In this document: piece by piece, positions 24,909 through 63,738 of the stretch
How positions within the stretch are numbered: the stretch's first letter is position 1
Layout: each line of letters starts with the position of its first letter
Assembly: GCA_030141605.1 (NCBI GenBank)
Contig: JAQGDQ010000177.1
Coordinates: 282,501-346,500, forward strand
DNA from: Tubiluchus corallicola
Lineage: Eukaryota; Priapulida; Priapulimorpha; Priapulimorphida; Tubiluchidae
DNA length: 64,000 nucleotides
Direction of reading: 5' to 3'
Notes under the pieces: generated by a model
Databases searched by the model: none
Seen by the model: only the letters and a program-made list of their open reading frames with translations
Told to the model about the DNA's origin: nothing
Translations under genes and position numbers: made by a program

Positions 24909-24990
24909 TTAATAACGATTTTACGACTTTTAAACGCCATACTTATTTGCTTGCCGCTCCGCGCTGCTAGAATTCTTCAAGAAGTGATGC
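24909..24990 (-). other. SNAPC4: Probable non-coding 5' UTR exon of SNAPC4 with an upstream ORF
   Basis: On the minus strand a good donor (GTAAGT, first base 24908) follows a GC-richer stretch, and an acceptor (TTTTAG before 24345) precedes the coding start. An ATG at 24940 opens an 11-codon uORF (MAFKSRKIVIK) that would stop just after the splice at 24344-24342. The transcription start is not visible; the upper limit given is approximate. Confidence 0.45.
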
Positions 24991-27900
24991 ATCGCTTAAT
25001 TGCACATTCTTCACTACCAAAACGAATAGTTATAATAGTTGACTATATAGTAATAATATCCCTTTATAGATGTAAAAAATACAATGAATAATATTAGACG
25101 GACAATTTATCATATCAAAGTATTGTCGAATCACCAGAGAATGAAACATGCCCTCAATATTAAATTTTAACAAAAGTCTTGCGTGTCTCAAAAAATGCAG
25201 ACAAGCGGTATGATCAGAGCAGAGTGTAAAAAAAACTCAAAATTTTGCAGCACGTCTTGAAATGTCTAGCAAGCTTATCTATTGAATTATAATGGCAGTA
25301 CATTGCCAAAAGGTAATTCACCAAGTGCATCTAATTCCCTGTATACAGAACATGAGTGCGGAAATGAGTTTGCTACATTTGAATGTGTCAGGAGAGATAT
25401 AGGTAACGTTCACTCTGATGTGGTTTCAGTTATATGTACGCCACATATTTGTGTAAATGCAAATTTAAATCGTAATGACAAGAATAACGATAATCAATAA
25501 AAAATCCACAATTAGAATGATAAAATACACGATACATCAAATCACCGCCGAGGTTTTCCATCGGAAGAAAGAAGAAAAAAAGGGAAAATATTACACTCCC
25601 TGGTACTATTTTTGTTTTTTTCGTTTTGTTACTTGCACATAAAAATAATTAATGGATACTTGATTAACGATACAGTCAAATCCAACAATCGCAGAAGCAC
25701 AGCACATAAAAACACGAGGAAAAACACAAAAGCAGAACATGAGTCGGAGTAATTGAGAGAGAGAAACAAAAACGTATGTAACTACAAGAGGTTTGTAATT
25801 ACAGATTACAATAAAACGTTGTTAGTGCAAAATTTTCCTTCTTTCTTTTCAATTTCAAAGAAAACGATGTTCTTCATCTGAGCTTTTTAAAAGCAAATTA
25901 CAATCGTGTAACGACTTTAATTCAGTACGAGAATACTGTACAGCAGAGCACTATAATGAAGCCATTTAGTCCATCACCGGGGATACCCGGCACAGTCGCC
26001 AGGGTTACCCCCACTGTGCGAAACAGAACGTTGGCTGCTGTCACAAGTGTTTGACGACAGTATTGGTCTTTGATCGTAACATAATACCAGCTACAAGACT
26101 TGCAACTATAATGATAAATGGCTTCTCATTATTATACTTTCGTAGAAATGTGCCGAGAGTTACAAATAATTAATACTTTAGAGTTGTGTGTCTAATGTTT
26201 GATGAAAGCACTGTGTAAGCGCAGTAGAGTTGGACAAAAAATTTGTGCCGTGTAATGTAAGTATAATCATCAAACAAAAGTGTTGGGACAGACATCGTGC
26301 TTAGACAGCAAGAGTGTTTCTTGGCTTTTCTAGTGAAAAAACACACTAATTTTTTTGAGTGCAGGCTTGTCATTATGGTGACTAAGGTATCCAGGTGGTT
26401 TTCTAAGTTCTGAGTATACGTTTTGTCGACACTGTGGACTTCATGAGCAAGTCTTTGAGAAAATAAGACAATTGTAAACTAAAAGAACCCACAGAACTCA
26501 AAGTGTTGCATCTACATGACAAGAAGGTAAAGAATTCAAAGTCAAAACAGCTAGTTTTACAAAATTTAAATTTTGAAAATTTTTGACCATCCAACATGTT
26601 ACAATAAATTTCATTACGACGCATTACAAATACACTATTAATGCATTACAACACATTACAAGTAAATCGAAAAAACAACACTGACAATATTTTGGGCTTC
26701 TTGGCATGTAAATTGAGTTGTTTCTTTGTTCCATGCATCTTGTATTAGTTTACAATTAGATAGTTTTCTCAAAATTCAAAGATTTGCTAAGGAAGTTAAC
26801 AGCGTTGATGAAACGTCCATGGCCTTCAATAAATTTAGTTAAGTGATAATTCGAGGCGGTCTCGTAGTTATTACGTCATTAACTCCCATCTCACGTCATT
26901 ATAGCATCAGCTATACCAGTATTGTTTGTTAATATGCACGAAGTAGCTTCCATCATTAAAAATTGAAATGAGTTATGCGTGATTGCTAATTACTCGTCTT
27001 GCTATATGGATGAACAACCTACATTTTGTTACCTAGATACTGCATGAAGAGGAACTGTGCTCACAAGGATGTTGTGTTGGTGAAATGAATGAAACTTTGA
27101 GTTTAATGAGCTTAAACCTACCTGTGATAACTATCACTGACTGGTCGTTGGACTTGGCATCTCGTACTACTGATACTTTACTTTCGTTTGAGCCAATTAA
27201 ACCCAGGTAAAGACTTAATAAAACAGGTTTAGATAGGATTAGATACTATGTTAAATATATATATAACTAGATAAAGCATGGTGTGCTGTGCTGAAAACTG
27301 TTAAAAGCCTAGGTATTTATTTAGTTTACACCATTCTTTAGCACTAGAAGGACCGGGCGCATCAACTGAAGCATTTTTGTTTTCATTTTGTGCATATCTC
27401 TAGAATCTCTGGAGGATATGTTCCTATTTTTATTACTTTTCCTATTTTAGTGCTAACTACATAGAAATTCACAGAATATTGCGTAGAAATTCAGGACTGA
27501 AACATTACTTTAACCTTGCTAAAAATAAACTAGTACCTAGAAGGGCCAGATACTATATTGACGTCATTTACTTACATCACGCTGTTAGAAAGAACAAAAG
27601 TTCGCAGTATAACAGAAATGCTTGTGGTTTATGAAAGGATTATAAATACAGGTTTATTCTGTAATTTTTGTAAAATAATTAATTTTTTGATATCTTCAAA
27701 CGAAAACGTAAGAGAAACTTTCCATTGCTGTGGCGGAAGTGCTGTTTCTCCGCTTTGCTAAAATATACATGAAATGGAATTTGAACGCGGTATATGGTCA
27801 CCTGGTAAGCTGCTAATCAAGTGTTACACCTGTTGTGGCGTGGCACTTGCAGTTAAAATCTTTGGTCATTGAAGAACGTTTGAACATAACAAAAACTGAT

Positions 27901-28555
27901 TATCGATGCAAAAAAATGCAAAAACACTGTTTGTTAAAAGAAGTCTTCAAATCAGTGTATCATTAAAACCTCTCCCTACATAAACGAATTGTTCAAAATT
28001 GCGAAACTCTAACTATAACTACTCCTTGCGAGGAGACCTGATGGTAAAAATCCCACTTGTAAGAACGGTAAAAAAGGTTTGCACTCGTTTATATATAAAG
28101 GCTCAAAAGCGTGAAATGGCTTTAATTTGCCTCCCATGTGCTGATTTGAAATGATTCAAAGTGTAATTTTGCAATTTTTATCTGTTTTTATCATCATCGT
28201 TTTAATGGTACGTTAACTTGCATGCTTGAATAAATGGTAATGGTACGTATGCTTGAATAAAAATAAATGATCATATTTAGATTTCGCTCAATGCTTTTAC
28301 ACACTTAGTGGAATGTAGTTATTTTAATTATCTGCTTTCAAACTTGTAAATGAAATCAGATACTTTATTTTTGCTTTTAACAATATTTTGTTTGTTGTTA
28401 TTAGTTTTATAATAATTGTTGTAATTTTTCTTATGATAATACTTCTTATGTGAATGTTCCTGATGTACCTCAAAATCGACTTTAAATAAACTATTAACTT
28501 AGTTATTCAAGTTGAAATAACACACGTGAATGTACGATTAGTTTGATCGAGGTAT
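24991..28555. other. Intergenic region between SNAPC4 and GRAMD2, no gene seen
   Basis: I see no supported exon, RNA gene or clear mobile element. The longest open frames (for example 25282-25500 and 27558-27761) have no recognisable protein character or splice context. Upstream control elements for both divergent genes could lie here but none is identifiable. Confidence 0.5.
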
Positions 28556-28560
28556 AATTT

Positions 28561-29460
28561 GGAGTAATGTTTTCAGCATAACAGTTTAATTTCAACTGTT
28601 GACACATAATGTAGGAGAAAGTAGGCTTTTACACCTTCCTTCGAAAGCTATACTTTCGCCTTCTTTTCAATCCTGGAACAGAGGCACATTCTAAACAAGG
28701 TGGAAAAGGTGGTGTAGTGTTTTCAGCACGACAGTTTAATTTCAACTGTTGACACATAATATAGGAGAAATTAGGCTTTTACACCTTCCATAAAAAGCCA
28801 TACTTTCACCTTCTTTTTAATCCTGGAACAGGGCACATTCTAAACAAGGTGGAAAAGGTGGTGTAGTGTTTTCAGCACGACAGTTTAATTTCAACTGTTA
28901 ACACATAGTGTAGGAGAAATTAGGCTTTTACACCTTCCATAAAAAGCCATATTTTCACCTTCTTTTCAATCTTGGAACAGAGGCACATTCTAAACAATGT
29001 GGAAAAGGTGGTGTAGTGTTTTCAGCATGACAGTTTAATTTCAACTGTTCACACATAATGTAGGAGAAAGTAGGCTTTTACACCTTCCATCGAAAGCCAC
29101 ATGTTCACCTTCTTTTCAATCCTGGAACAGAGGCACATTCTAAACAATGTGGAAAAGGTGGTGTAGTGTTTTCAGCATGACAGTTTAATTTCAACTGTTC
29201 ACACATAATGCGGGAGAAAGTAGGCTTTTACACCTTCCATAAAAAGCCATATTTTCACCTTCTTTTCAATTCTGGAACAGAGGCACATTCTAAACAATGT
29301 GGAAAAGGTGGTGTAGTGTTTTCAGCATGACAGTTTAATTTCAACTGTTCACACATAATGTAGGAGAAAGTAGGCTTTTACACCTTCCATAAAAAGCCAT
29401 ATGTTCACCTTCTTTTCAATCCTAGAACAGAGGCACATTCTAAACAATATGGAAAAGGCT
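28561..29460 (+). repeat. Six-copy 150-bp tandem repeat upstream of GRAMD2
   Basis: Units begin with TTTCAGCAYRACAGTTTAAT at 28571, 28721, 28870, 29020, 29170 and 29320, so the period is 149-150 bp. Copies differ at scattered positions. Each holds an inverted pair CAGTT...AACTG (Myb-site-like), CTTTTACACCTTCC and a CATTCTAAACAA segment. The array ends about 450 bp before the GRAMD2 start codon. Confidence 0.95.
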
Positions 29461-29709
29461 GCATAACTATTGTTCTTTTTATTTTTTACGTATCAACAAT
29501 ATGCTGTCAACTGATTTCACTGTGCACTACGTAGTACAGCATGGCATATATAAACAGCATAAATACCACAAACATACCGTTCGATCTACATGAAATTTAA
29601 AGCACCTTTCTTTATATGTAAACAATATTTCCCAAACTGAACAAACGAAAGTTTCAGATCTTTCCGAGGCATGTCCCAAGCATGTACTCTAGGACAGAAT
29701 AATAACTGC

Positions 29710-29717
29710 TGACGTCA
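29710..29717 (+). promoter_or_regulatory. Consensus CRE (TGACGTCA) upstream of GRAMD2
   Basis: Perfect palindromic ATF/CREB-type site about 190 bp before the ATG, in the likely promoter or 5' UTR region. The motif match is direct; function is inferred. The same core occurs several more times in introns, so on its own it is weak evidence. Confidence 0.4.
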
Positions 29718-29908
29718 CGCTTTTATTACAGCGTTGCCATAGCAATGCCCACATAAAACTTTTTATCAACCACTAGTGTATAAAGTACACCATCTAAACA
29801 TAGTTTGATACAATGGGTTAGACCAAGTTGACGGAACCTTATTGTGCTTCTTACGAGAGTTCGTCTTGTGTGAACAGAGAAAGTCCTGTCTAGTGTGAAT
29901 CGACCATC

Positions 29909-57118
<27,210 letters not shown>

Positions 57119-57160
57119 TACGCACTGTGTATTATAAATTTTAGTCATGATCACATTGCA

Positions 57161-57166
57161 AATAAA
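57161..57166 (+). terminator. GRAMD2: GRAMD2 poly(A) signal
   Basis: Canonical AATAAA 43 nt after the stop codon, followed by a T-rich stretch. Gives a short 3' UTR. Confidence 0.75.
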
Positions 57167-58634
57167 ATTTTGCTGATTTTCGTTCTTTTTATATGATGTT
57201 GGCCGATAGATGGCGCTATACGTGTTAATTCTTTATCAATTATTGTGAAATTTGATTTGCTTGTGTTATTCCAGCAGGTGTTGTGTTAAATTATATGATG
57301 AGCAATTATTTTTTATGACAAATATGTTTGATTGTTTGGTGCTAAGTGACACCAAACTTTGAAGTTTATTTGTTTTGTTATTCAGACATTTTATTTTAGC
57401 TCACTACAGATGGCGCTGTGAGTCCGAGTAATGTTCAGTCGTGATGTTTGTTGTTGTGAAATTGTGATAATAGTTACTTTAAGTAAAAATTTAATGTTAC
57501 GCACTGCGTAGGCTGCTGGCTAGCTTACGCACGTCCTAACTCAGCGGTAGACGCATTTATTTTTGTTACATGTTTTGCAAATGCCCTGTAAACGCAATTT
57601 CAGAATTCGACGAGTCCAGTTGGTGATAAACTGTGATAAAGTGATTTTTAGAAAAAATGTGGTGTTTAGTTGGTGATTTTTACTCAAATGATTTATTTTA
57701 GTTTGCGATTTTCTTGTATAAATAAACTGAGTGATCTATGTAATTAATTTTGCTTGTTAGAGCGGCTTGTAACTGTGTCCTGATATTAGCTTTATTTATC
57801 ATCATTACACCCAAAGGCTGAATTACAACACAGTATAAATTACAAAATATAAAAATATTTCAAAAGAATAAGCAAAGTAGAACATAAAAGGACAATCAAT
57901 ATTAATAAATCAAAATGTTTCTAAACATATATATGGAAATTAAATAAACCATAATTGTGAGGCACTGTTAGGAGAATGAAAATTTATTTTATTATTAATT
58001 ATGGTTAATACTTTGACCATAGTAAAAAGTTGAGTTTTATCTATATAAAATTTGAATACAGTATAATTTACTTAATTGTAAATTAAATTAAAGTACAATT
58101 GCACAGTTATAAATTAAATTACAGTATAATCTAATTAATTATAATTTAAATTACAGTACAATTTATAATTAAAAATTAAGTTTCAATATAAATTACTTTC
58201 ATAATTCGTATCTGACAAGTAAAAACTCGCGTACAAGCAGAGACATAACTTAATGGTGCAGGTTAAACATTACCATTTTAAACTACATTTCCATCTACGA
58301 TGCTTTTTTCAACACTTGGCAAAGCTAGATTTACACTCGGTTGAAGTCCTCCATTAGAAATTCCTAATAGTTTAGAGCAAATTTTACTTAATTTCTCTTA
58401 TTTTTACGGAACTGGAAAATAAGCAGGCATATTTTAGAAATTAACATAGTGTCTGTTCGCACTGTAGCTACAAAAACAGCAAAAACAATAAAATCTTGCG
58501 TGATTGTACAAACCCACAGTTAATTAACATCGGAATTTCATTCACAAAATTGTGCTCTAGTGTGAACGTTCTTACACTGGAAATGTTGAACTTCGTTGAT
58601 TATTTATAAATAACGAACTCCGTACTGCCTTGAT
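57167..58634. other. Right flank of GRAMD2, no gene seen
   Basis: AT-rich. A small perfect hairpin (GTTTGGTG ... CACCAAAC, 57334-57357) is the only local structure noticed. No exon or RNA gene supported. Confidence 0.4.
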
Positions 58635-58716
58635 CACTGGGAATACGGTGGGCTAATGGTTCAAGGAGTCTGTTTGTAAGCAGAAGGTCCCTAATTCAAA
58701 TCCACGTCATGTCCCA
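58635..58716 (+). tRNA. tRNA-like sequence, probable pseudogene or SINE head
   Basis: A-box-like TGGGCTAATGGTTCAAGG and B-box AATTCAAATCC at tRNA spacing. A 5-bp anticodon stem TCTGT/GCAGA encloses only a six-base loop and the acceptor stem pairs poorly. Not a functional tRNA. Confidence 0.4.
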
Positions 58717-59161
58717 CTTTGTTACATTTCCTAGCTTTCAACTTTAGCACTAAAAATTAATTACTTATGGTAGTATCATCATTAATATTAATAATAAGAG
58801 TCTTTACATTAAGATTAGAATAATTAAAATTTCGCGTATTGGGATCTAATGTAAGAAAGTTCGTCACATAGTTTTGAAACTTGAAAGTTACTGTCGAGAA
58901 CAAAACTAAAATTTCTTTTATTTTTCATTAATGCATTAAACTGAATGTTTTTATATAAAGTTTGTTCTCGAAAAGCATTATTAGTGTTTGATGTCCATTA
59001 CCGTGTCACCTGTATGTATTTATAAATGAAAGCAATAAACAAATGAGTTAAAACATCGTGACGTACTTATTTACATTTTCACTTCATAACATACAATCTG
59101 TAAATGAAAATGTGTAACTGTTAGTAGACGTCACAGCATATTACAATTCAATATTTAATAA

Positions 59162-59575
59162 TGGGAATTTCTATCCCGACACCTACAACGTCTTTATTAA
59201 GTTTAGAGATAGCTTTGCCTCTAAACGCGGGGAAAGACCTGCCTCATCAACTTTCACGGCCGTCAGGTCTTTCCCAACTAGTTATTTCATAAACATCATA
59301 AACCTAATAAAATCCCAGCCAGTGAAAGCTATTGTACGCAATGCGACCCAAACGAACAAGAAATAGAAGAGAAACGCATTTGTTCTTGCACTGTAGTAGA
59401 TATGAGCGACAAAGAAAAACTCTTTATACAGAAATTAGCTTTCTATATCCAATATCCAAACTTTACTTATTTATCAGATGATGACAAACTTAAATTATTA
59501 TTAGTCTCATGCGATTCTGAAATTCTCCAAATTGCTTGTAATTTTGTTTTAAAATGTTTCAGTTCTAGCATGTAA
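59162..59575 (+). mobile_element. LINE ORF2 C-terminal fragment
   Basis: YPDTYNVFIKFRDSFASKRG in one frame, then NKIPASESYCTQCDPNE and YIQYPNFTYLSDDDKLKLLL in another, ending FVLKCFSSSM stop. IP-x-x-E-x-x-C-x-x-C followed by LSDxxKLxxLL is the usual C-terminal zinc-knuckle tail of several invertebrate LINEs. One frameshift. 5'-truncated; (AT)n follows. Confidence 0.75.
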
Positions 59576-60444
59576 TTACAATAAAAAAACGAACTATATG
59601 TATATATATATAACTAACATCACTTATCTAAATTAAATACTATATGTGTATGCAACTACAAATTTGTGTTTTTGTACATTATGTTGTATCATTGGGTTTA
59701 TACATCAAAGTTTGATGTTCTGTCTTTAGTTTAAATTATTTCCTGCCTCCTGCCTCGGACTTTATACCAGGCCTATTTATTGAACAGTTACACTGTTAAT
59801 GATGCGACAGGTTTCCTACATACACTTGTACAATAAAACTACATAAGTAATTATGTACTCTTTTTTAAGTACAGTTATTTATAGCGAGCAAATATTAATT
59901 TGTTTACTTCGGAAGTAAGTTTCCGACAGTAACCGCGCTAAGACAATCACTAACTTCCCTCGTTTTAAACTAACAATCTACAGTAGTATCACTGGTAGCT
60001 GTACCAAAGTAAATAATGCAACCTACACTCTACCCCATTCATAAGCTCGTTGACATAAGACAAAGGCTTTTGTTCAATGTTTCTTTTTATGAAAAAACAT
60101 AATTATTTACGAGAGGTTAATTTAAACATTCTTTATTGTAATTATAGATCATGCTGTAGTTCGACCGTGACTGTATTTGATGATTCGTGCTCCCAAAGTA
60201 ATACTCTGCCCTTTGTACTGAACAATTTAATTTTCTGATTATTAATATTGCGTTTTTTAATAACACTGTTGCGGCATATTCATCCATCAATTTGAAAAAT
60301 TATTCTGCTTAGATTATTAACATCTACATGAAATTAGTGCAGAACGCTGTGTTAAAATGCGAGTAATTTACCAGCTAGACTTGCCAGACGTAGATGATTT
60401 TCCCAGTCAAATGTGAATGTTTGTAGCATTAAATCTGGCACAGG

Positions 60445-60606
60445 TCAAATGTGACAATATTTCTTGTGACGTAGTTCACCCAAATGTGATAATACAATAT
60501 TTTTTGTGACATAGCTCACCCAAATGTGATAATACAATATTTCTCTTGTGATATAGCTCACCCAAATGTGATAATACAATATTTCTTGTGACATAGGTCA
60601 CATGTA
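60445..60606 (+). repeat. About 40-bp tandem repeat, four copies
   Basis: Units of CAAATGTGAtAATACAATAT...TTGTGACATAGCTCACC beginning at about 60446, 60480, 60520 and 60562; length varies 35-42 bp by small indels. Confidence 0.85.
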
Positions 60607-60617
60607 GGTTAAGATGT

Positions 60618-60750
60618 ATATATATATATATATATATATATTCAGTGTATATATATATATCTGTAAAGTTTTTATTCAGTGCTTACCTATGTATTTTAAT
60701 GGCAAAAAAGATTATATATATAATAAATTAGTTTATATATATATAATATA
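60618..60750. repeat. (TA)n microsatellite
   Basis: Interrupted (TA)n runs around 60618-60660 and 60712-60750. Confidence 0.85.
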
Positions 60751-60763
60751 GTTGTTTCTTACT

Positions 60764-61842
60764 AATAAACTAAACTAAACTAAGCTAGGCTATACTACAC
60801 TACACTACATTACACTACGCTACGCAACGCAATACAACACAACACAACACAACACAACACAACACAACACAACACAACACAACACAACACAACACAACAC
60901 TACACTACACTACACTACACTACACTACACTACACTACACTACACTACACTACACTACACTACACTACACTACACTACACTACACTACACTACACTACAG
61001 TACACTACACTACACTACAATTCATTAAACTATACACTAAACTAAACTGAACTGAACTGAACTGAACTGAACTGAACTGAACTGAACTGAACTGACCTGA
61101 CCTGACCTGACCGAAACGAAGCGAAGCGAAGCGAAGCTAAGCTAAGCTAAGCTAAGCTAAGCTAAGCTAAGCTAAGCTAAGCTAAGCTAAGCTAAGCTAA
61201 GCTAAGCTAAGCTAAGCTAAGCTAAGCTAAGCTAAGCTAAACTAAACTAAACTAAACTAAACTAAACTAAACTAAACTAAACTAAACTAAACTAAACTAA
61301 ACTAAACTAAACTAAACTATACTAAACCAAACCAAACCAAACCAAACCAAGCCAAGCTAAGCTAAACGAAGCTAAGCTAAGCTAAGCTAAGCCAATGAAA
61401 ACAAAGCCAAGCTAACACTACCCCACACTACACTGCACTACACCATATCACACTAGACTGTACTGCACTACACTGCACTGCACTACACTACACTACACTA
61501 CACTACACTACACTACACTACACTACACTACACAACACTACACTACACTACACTACACTACACTACACTACACTACACTACACTACACTACACTACACTA
61601 CACTACACTACACTACACTACACTACACTACACTACACTACACTACACTACACTACACTACACTACACTACACTACACTACACCACACCACACTACACTA
61701 TACTACACTGCACTACACCACACCACACCACACCAGACTACACTATGCTGCGCTGCGCTGCGTTGCACTGCACTGCACTGCACTGCACTGCACTACACCA
61801 AACCAAACCAAACCAAACCAAACTAAACTAAAGTAAAGTTTG
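60764..61842. repeat. 1.1-kb array of pentanucleotide variants
   Basis: Successive homogeneous blocks of 5-bp units: CACAA, CACTA, CTGAA, GCTAA, ACTAA, CCAAA, again GCTAA, CACTA (over 200 bp), CTGCA, CCAAA. The 5-bp period is kept over most of the array. No coding content. Confidence 0.95.
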
Positions 61843-62594
61843 TTACGAGCTTTAATAACGTTTCTAATACGTTTCCCAGCTTTAAATCAATTTTGCTGAG
61901 TTTAGATTTTATTTTATGCAGTTAATAACCTTTAAACATTCTGATCTGGAAAATATCAAACCGTTCGATACTTTTTGCCCTAAAATGCAAGAATAGCTCG
62001 ACCTTGATCGAAAACAACTATGATCATCTAAATAACATCTCTGTGCCAAAACAGTCAACGTAATCACAATAATTCTGTACTAGAACTGGCGTTAGATAAG
62101 CCAGCAATAATAAGCTTAGAACAAGGCTTATTATAGACCCACGTCATAATATAACCTACACACTGACGTGCACCGGAAGCCAAGTTGGCTGCATGCCAGC
62201 AATGTTTGTTCTACATTCGTTAAGATTACAATGTGAAAACATGGTTATTTTCGTCAGCTGACACAGTTTGAGATTAATATCGATGATGATAGTAGCACTA
62301 ATGACAATAACTGTGGCCAAATAGCTGCACATTGACGTAGGACTACCTATGATAGTCTAAGTCGTTATGGCATTGTGCCAGAAAGGTTTGGCCAGCATGA
62401 TGTAAATAGGACTATTTATTTAGAATAGAAAAACCGTTAGTTTATTTAGAATGCAAAAATATAGAACTATTTTTCGGAATTTCCAACCTGCTTCGCCAAA
62501 AATGCATCGCAGAGTTATAAAGTACTATACGCCTTTAAACTTGGAACTATACAAGAATAAACAGCAGACGTGTTTGTAGCATGTAAAATTGAAA

Positions 62595-62990
62595 AAGACG
62601 ATCGAAAAAACAGCTTGTGGTATGTTGGTAAAAGAAAGTGGTTTTTAATAAACTGTTTGTGGTGCGTTAGCAGAAAAGAGAGATTTGTAATAAATTGTTT
62701 GTAGTGTGCAGGCATAAGAAAAAAGATTTGTAATAAACAACTTGTGGTGTGCTGGCAGAACAGAAAGATTTGCAATAAACAACTTATGGTGTGTTGGCAG
62801 GAGAGAGAAATTTGTAATAAACGACTTGTGGTGCACTGCCAAGACAGAGAAATTGATAATAAACCGTTTGGCGTGCGTTAGCAAAAGAGTGAGGTTTCTA
62901 ATAAACAGTTTGTGGTGCGTTAGAAGAAGATAGAGATTTGTAACAGTCTATGGTGTGCTGCAGAAAAGATAGTTGGGTAATAAAGTGTTT
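62595..62990. repeat. About 43-bp minisatellite, nine copies
   Basis: Units of the form TTGTGGTGYGYTRGCARAA then GARAGATTTGTAATAAAC at about 62610, 62653, 62696, 62740, 62782 and onward. Open minus-strand frames across it are repeats, not a protein. Confidence 0.9.
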
Positions 62991-63312
62991 GTGGTTACAT
63001 CACTAATGAAAAATTATATGAGATGATACGGCATTAAAAGAAAATAAATAAAATATTATGAGAATAAATCCATAACTTGAATTAACAGATTTAGCGACTG
63101 AAGTGTTTAGCAATGCCAACCTTGATTAGTAAATGAATGGGCGGCCACCTGCAGATTTAAGATTATGTGTACCCCAGCAATGTGACTTCAATACAACCGT
63201 CGCGTGATATGTGTGCAAAGCAAAGCCGTCTGCCGCATCAGTTCAGTAACTTTAGTTGCTTTACGTGGACTTTACTTAATTATGCATTAGTATATGAGCA
63301 GGGTGATTGCTA

Positions 63313-63738
63313 GTTCAACACTTTGGACGCCGGGATCGTGCAAGCAACCAGTGAGGTCAATAAGATTTTCACAGTTCCGGCGATTATGATGATCGTGAAA
63401 AGGTCAAAGGTTAAGAGAACTAGACAACGCATTTGTGCACACTTGACAACGCCCTGCAGCCCATGCTACTGTTATAGTACCAGTAATGGTAACAGTAATA
63501 GTGATTACTAGCAGGATCTTGCTTGGGAACAAGAAAAAATGAATTATGTAAGGTTCTAGTTAGCTGTTAAAACAATTACTATCTCAATAGCTTGGGCTGC
63601 AGGACGTTGTCAAGTGTACAAATGCGTTGTTTACTTCACTTAACCTTTGACCTTTTCACGATCATCACAATAGCCGGAACTGTCAAAAGGCTTATTGGCC
63701 TTATTGGTTGCACGATCCCGGCGCGCAAAATGTTGAAC
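63313..63738. repeat. Long inverted repeat (arms about 150 bp)
   Basis: Left arm 63313-63463, right arm 63593-63738, spacer about 130 bp. Shared: GCCGGGATCGTGCAA, GATCGTGAAAAGGTCAAAGG and CCTGCAGCCCA with the same order inverted. A foldback element; no coding. Confidence 0.88.

Noticed and set aside
28561-29460. CRISPR-like array
   Set aside because: Repeats are 150-bp head-to-tail units with no unique spacers, in a eukaryotic promoter region; it is a tandem minisatellite.
61120-61320. Possible telomere-like repeat (GCTAA/ACTAA)
   Set aside because: Pentamers are not a known telomere unit and sit inside a mosaic of other pentamers.
62515-62884. His-rich minus-strand frames
   Set aside because: Translation of the 43-bp minisatellite; periodicity follows the DNA repeat and not a protein fold.
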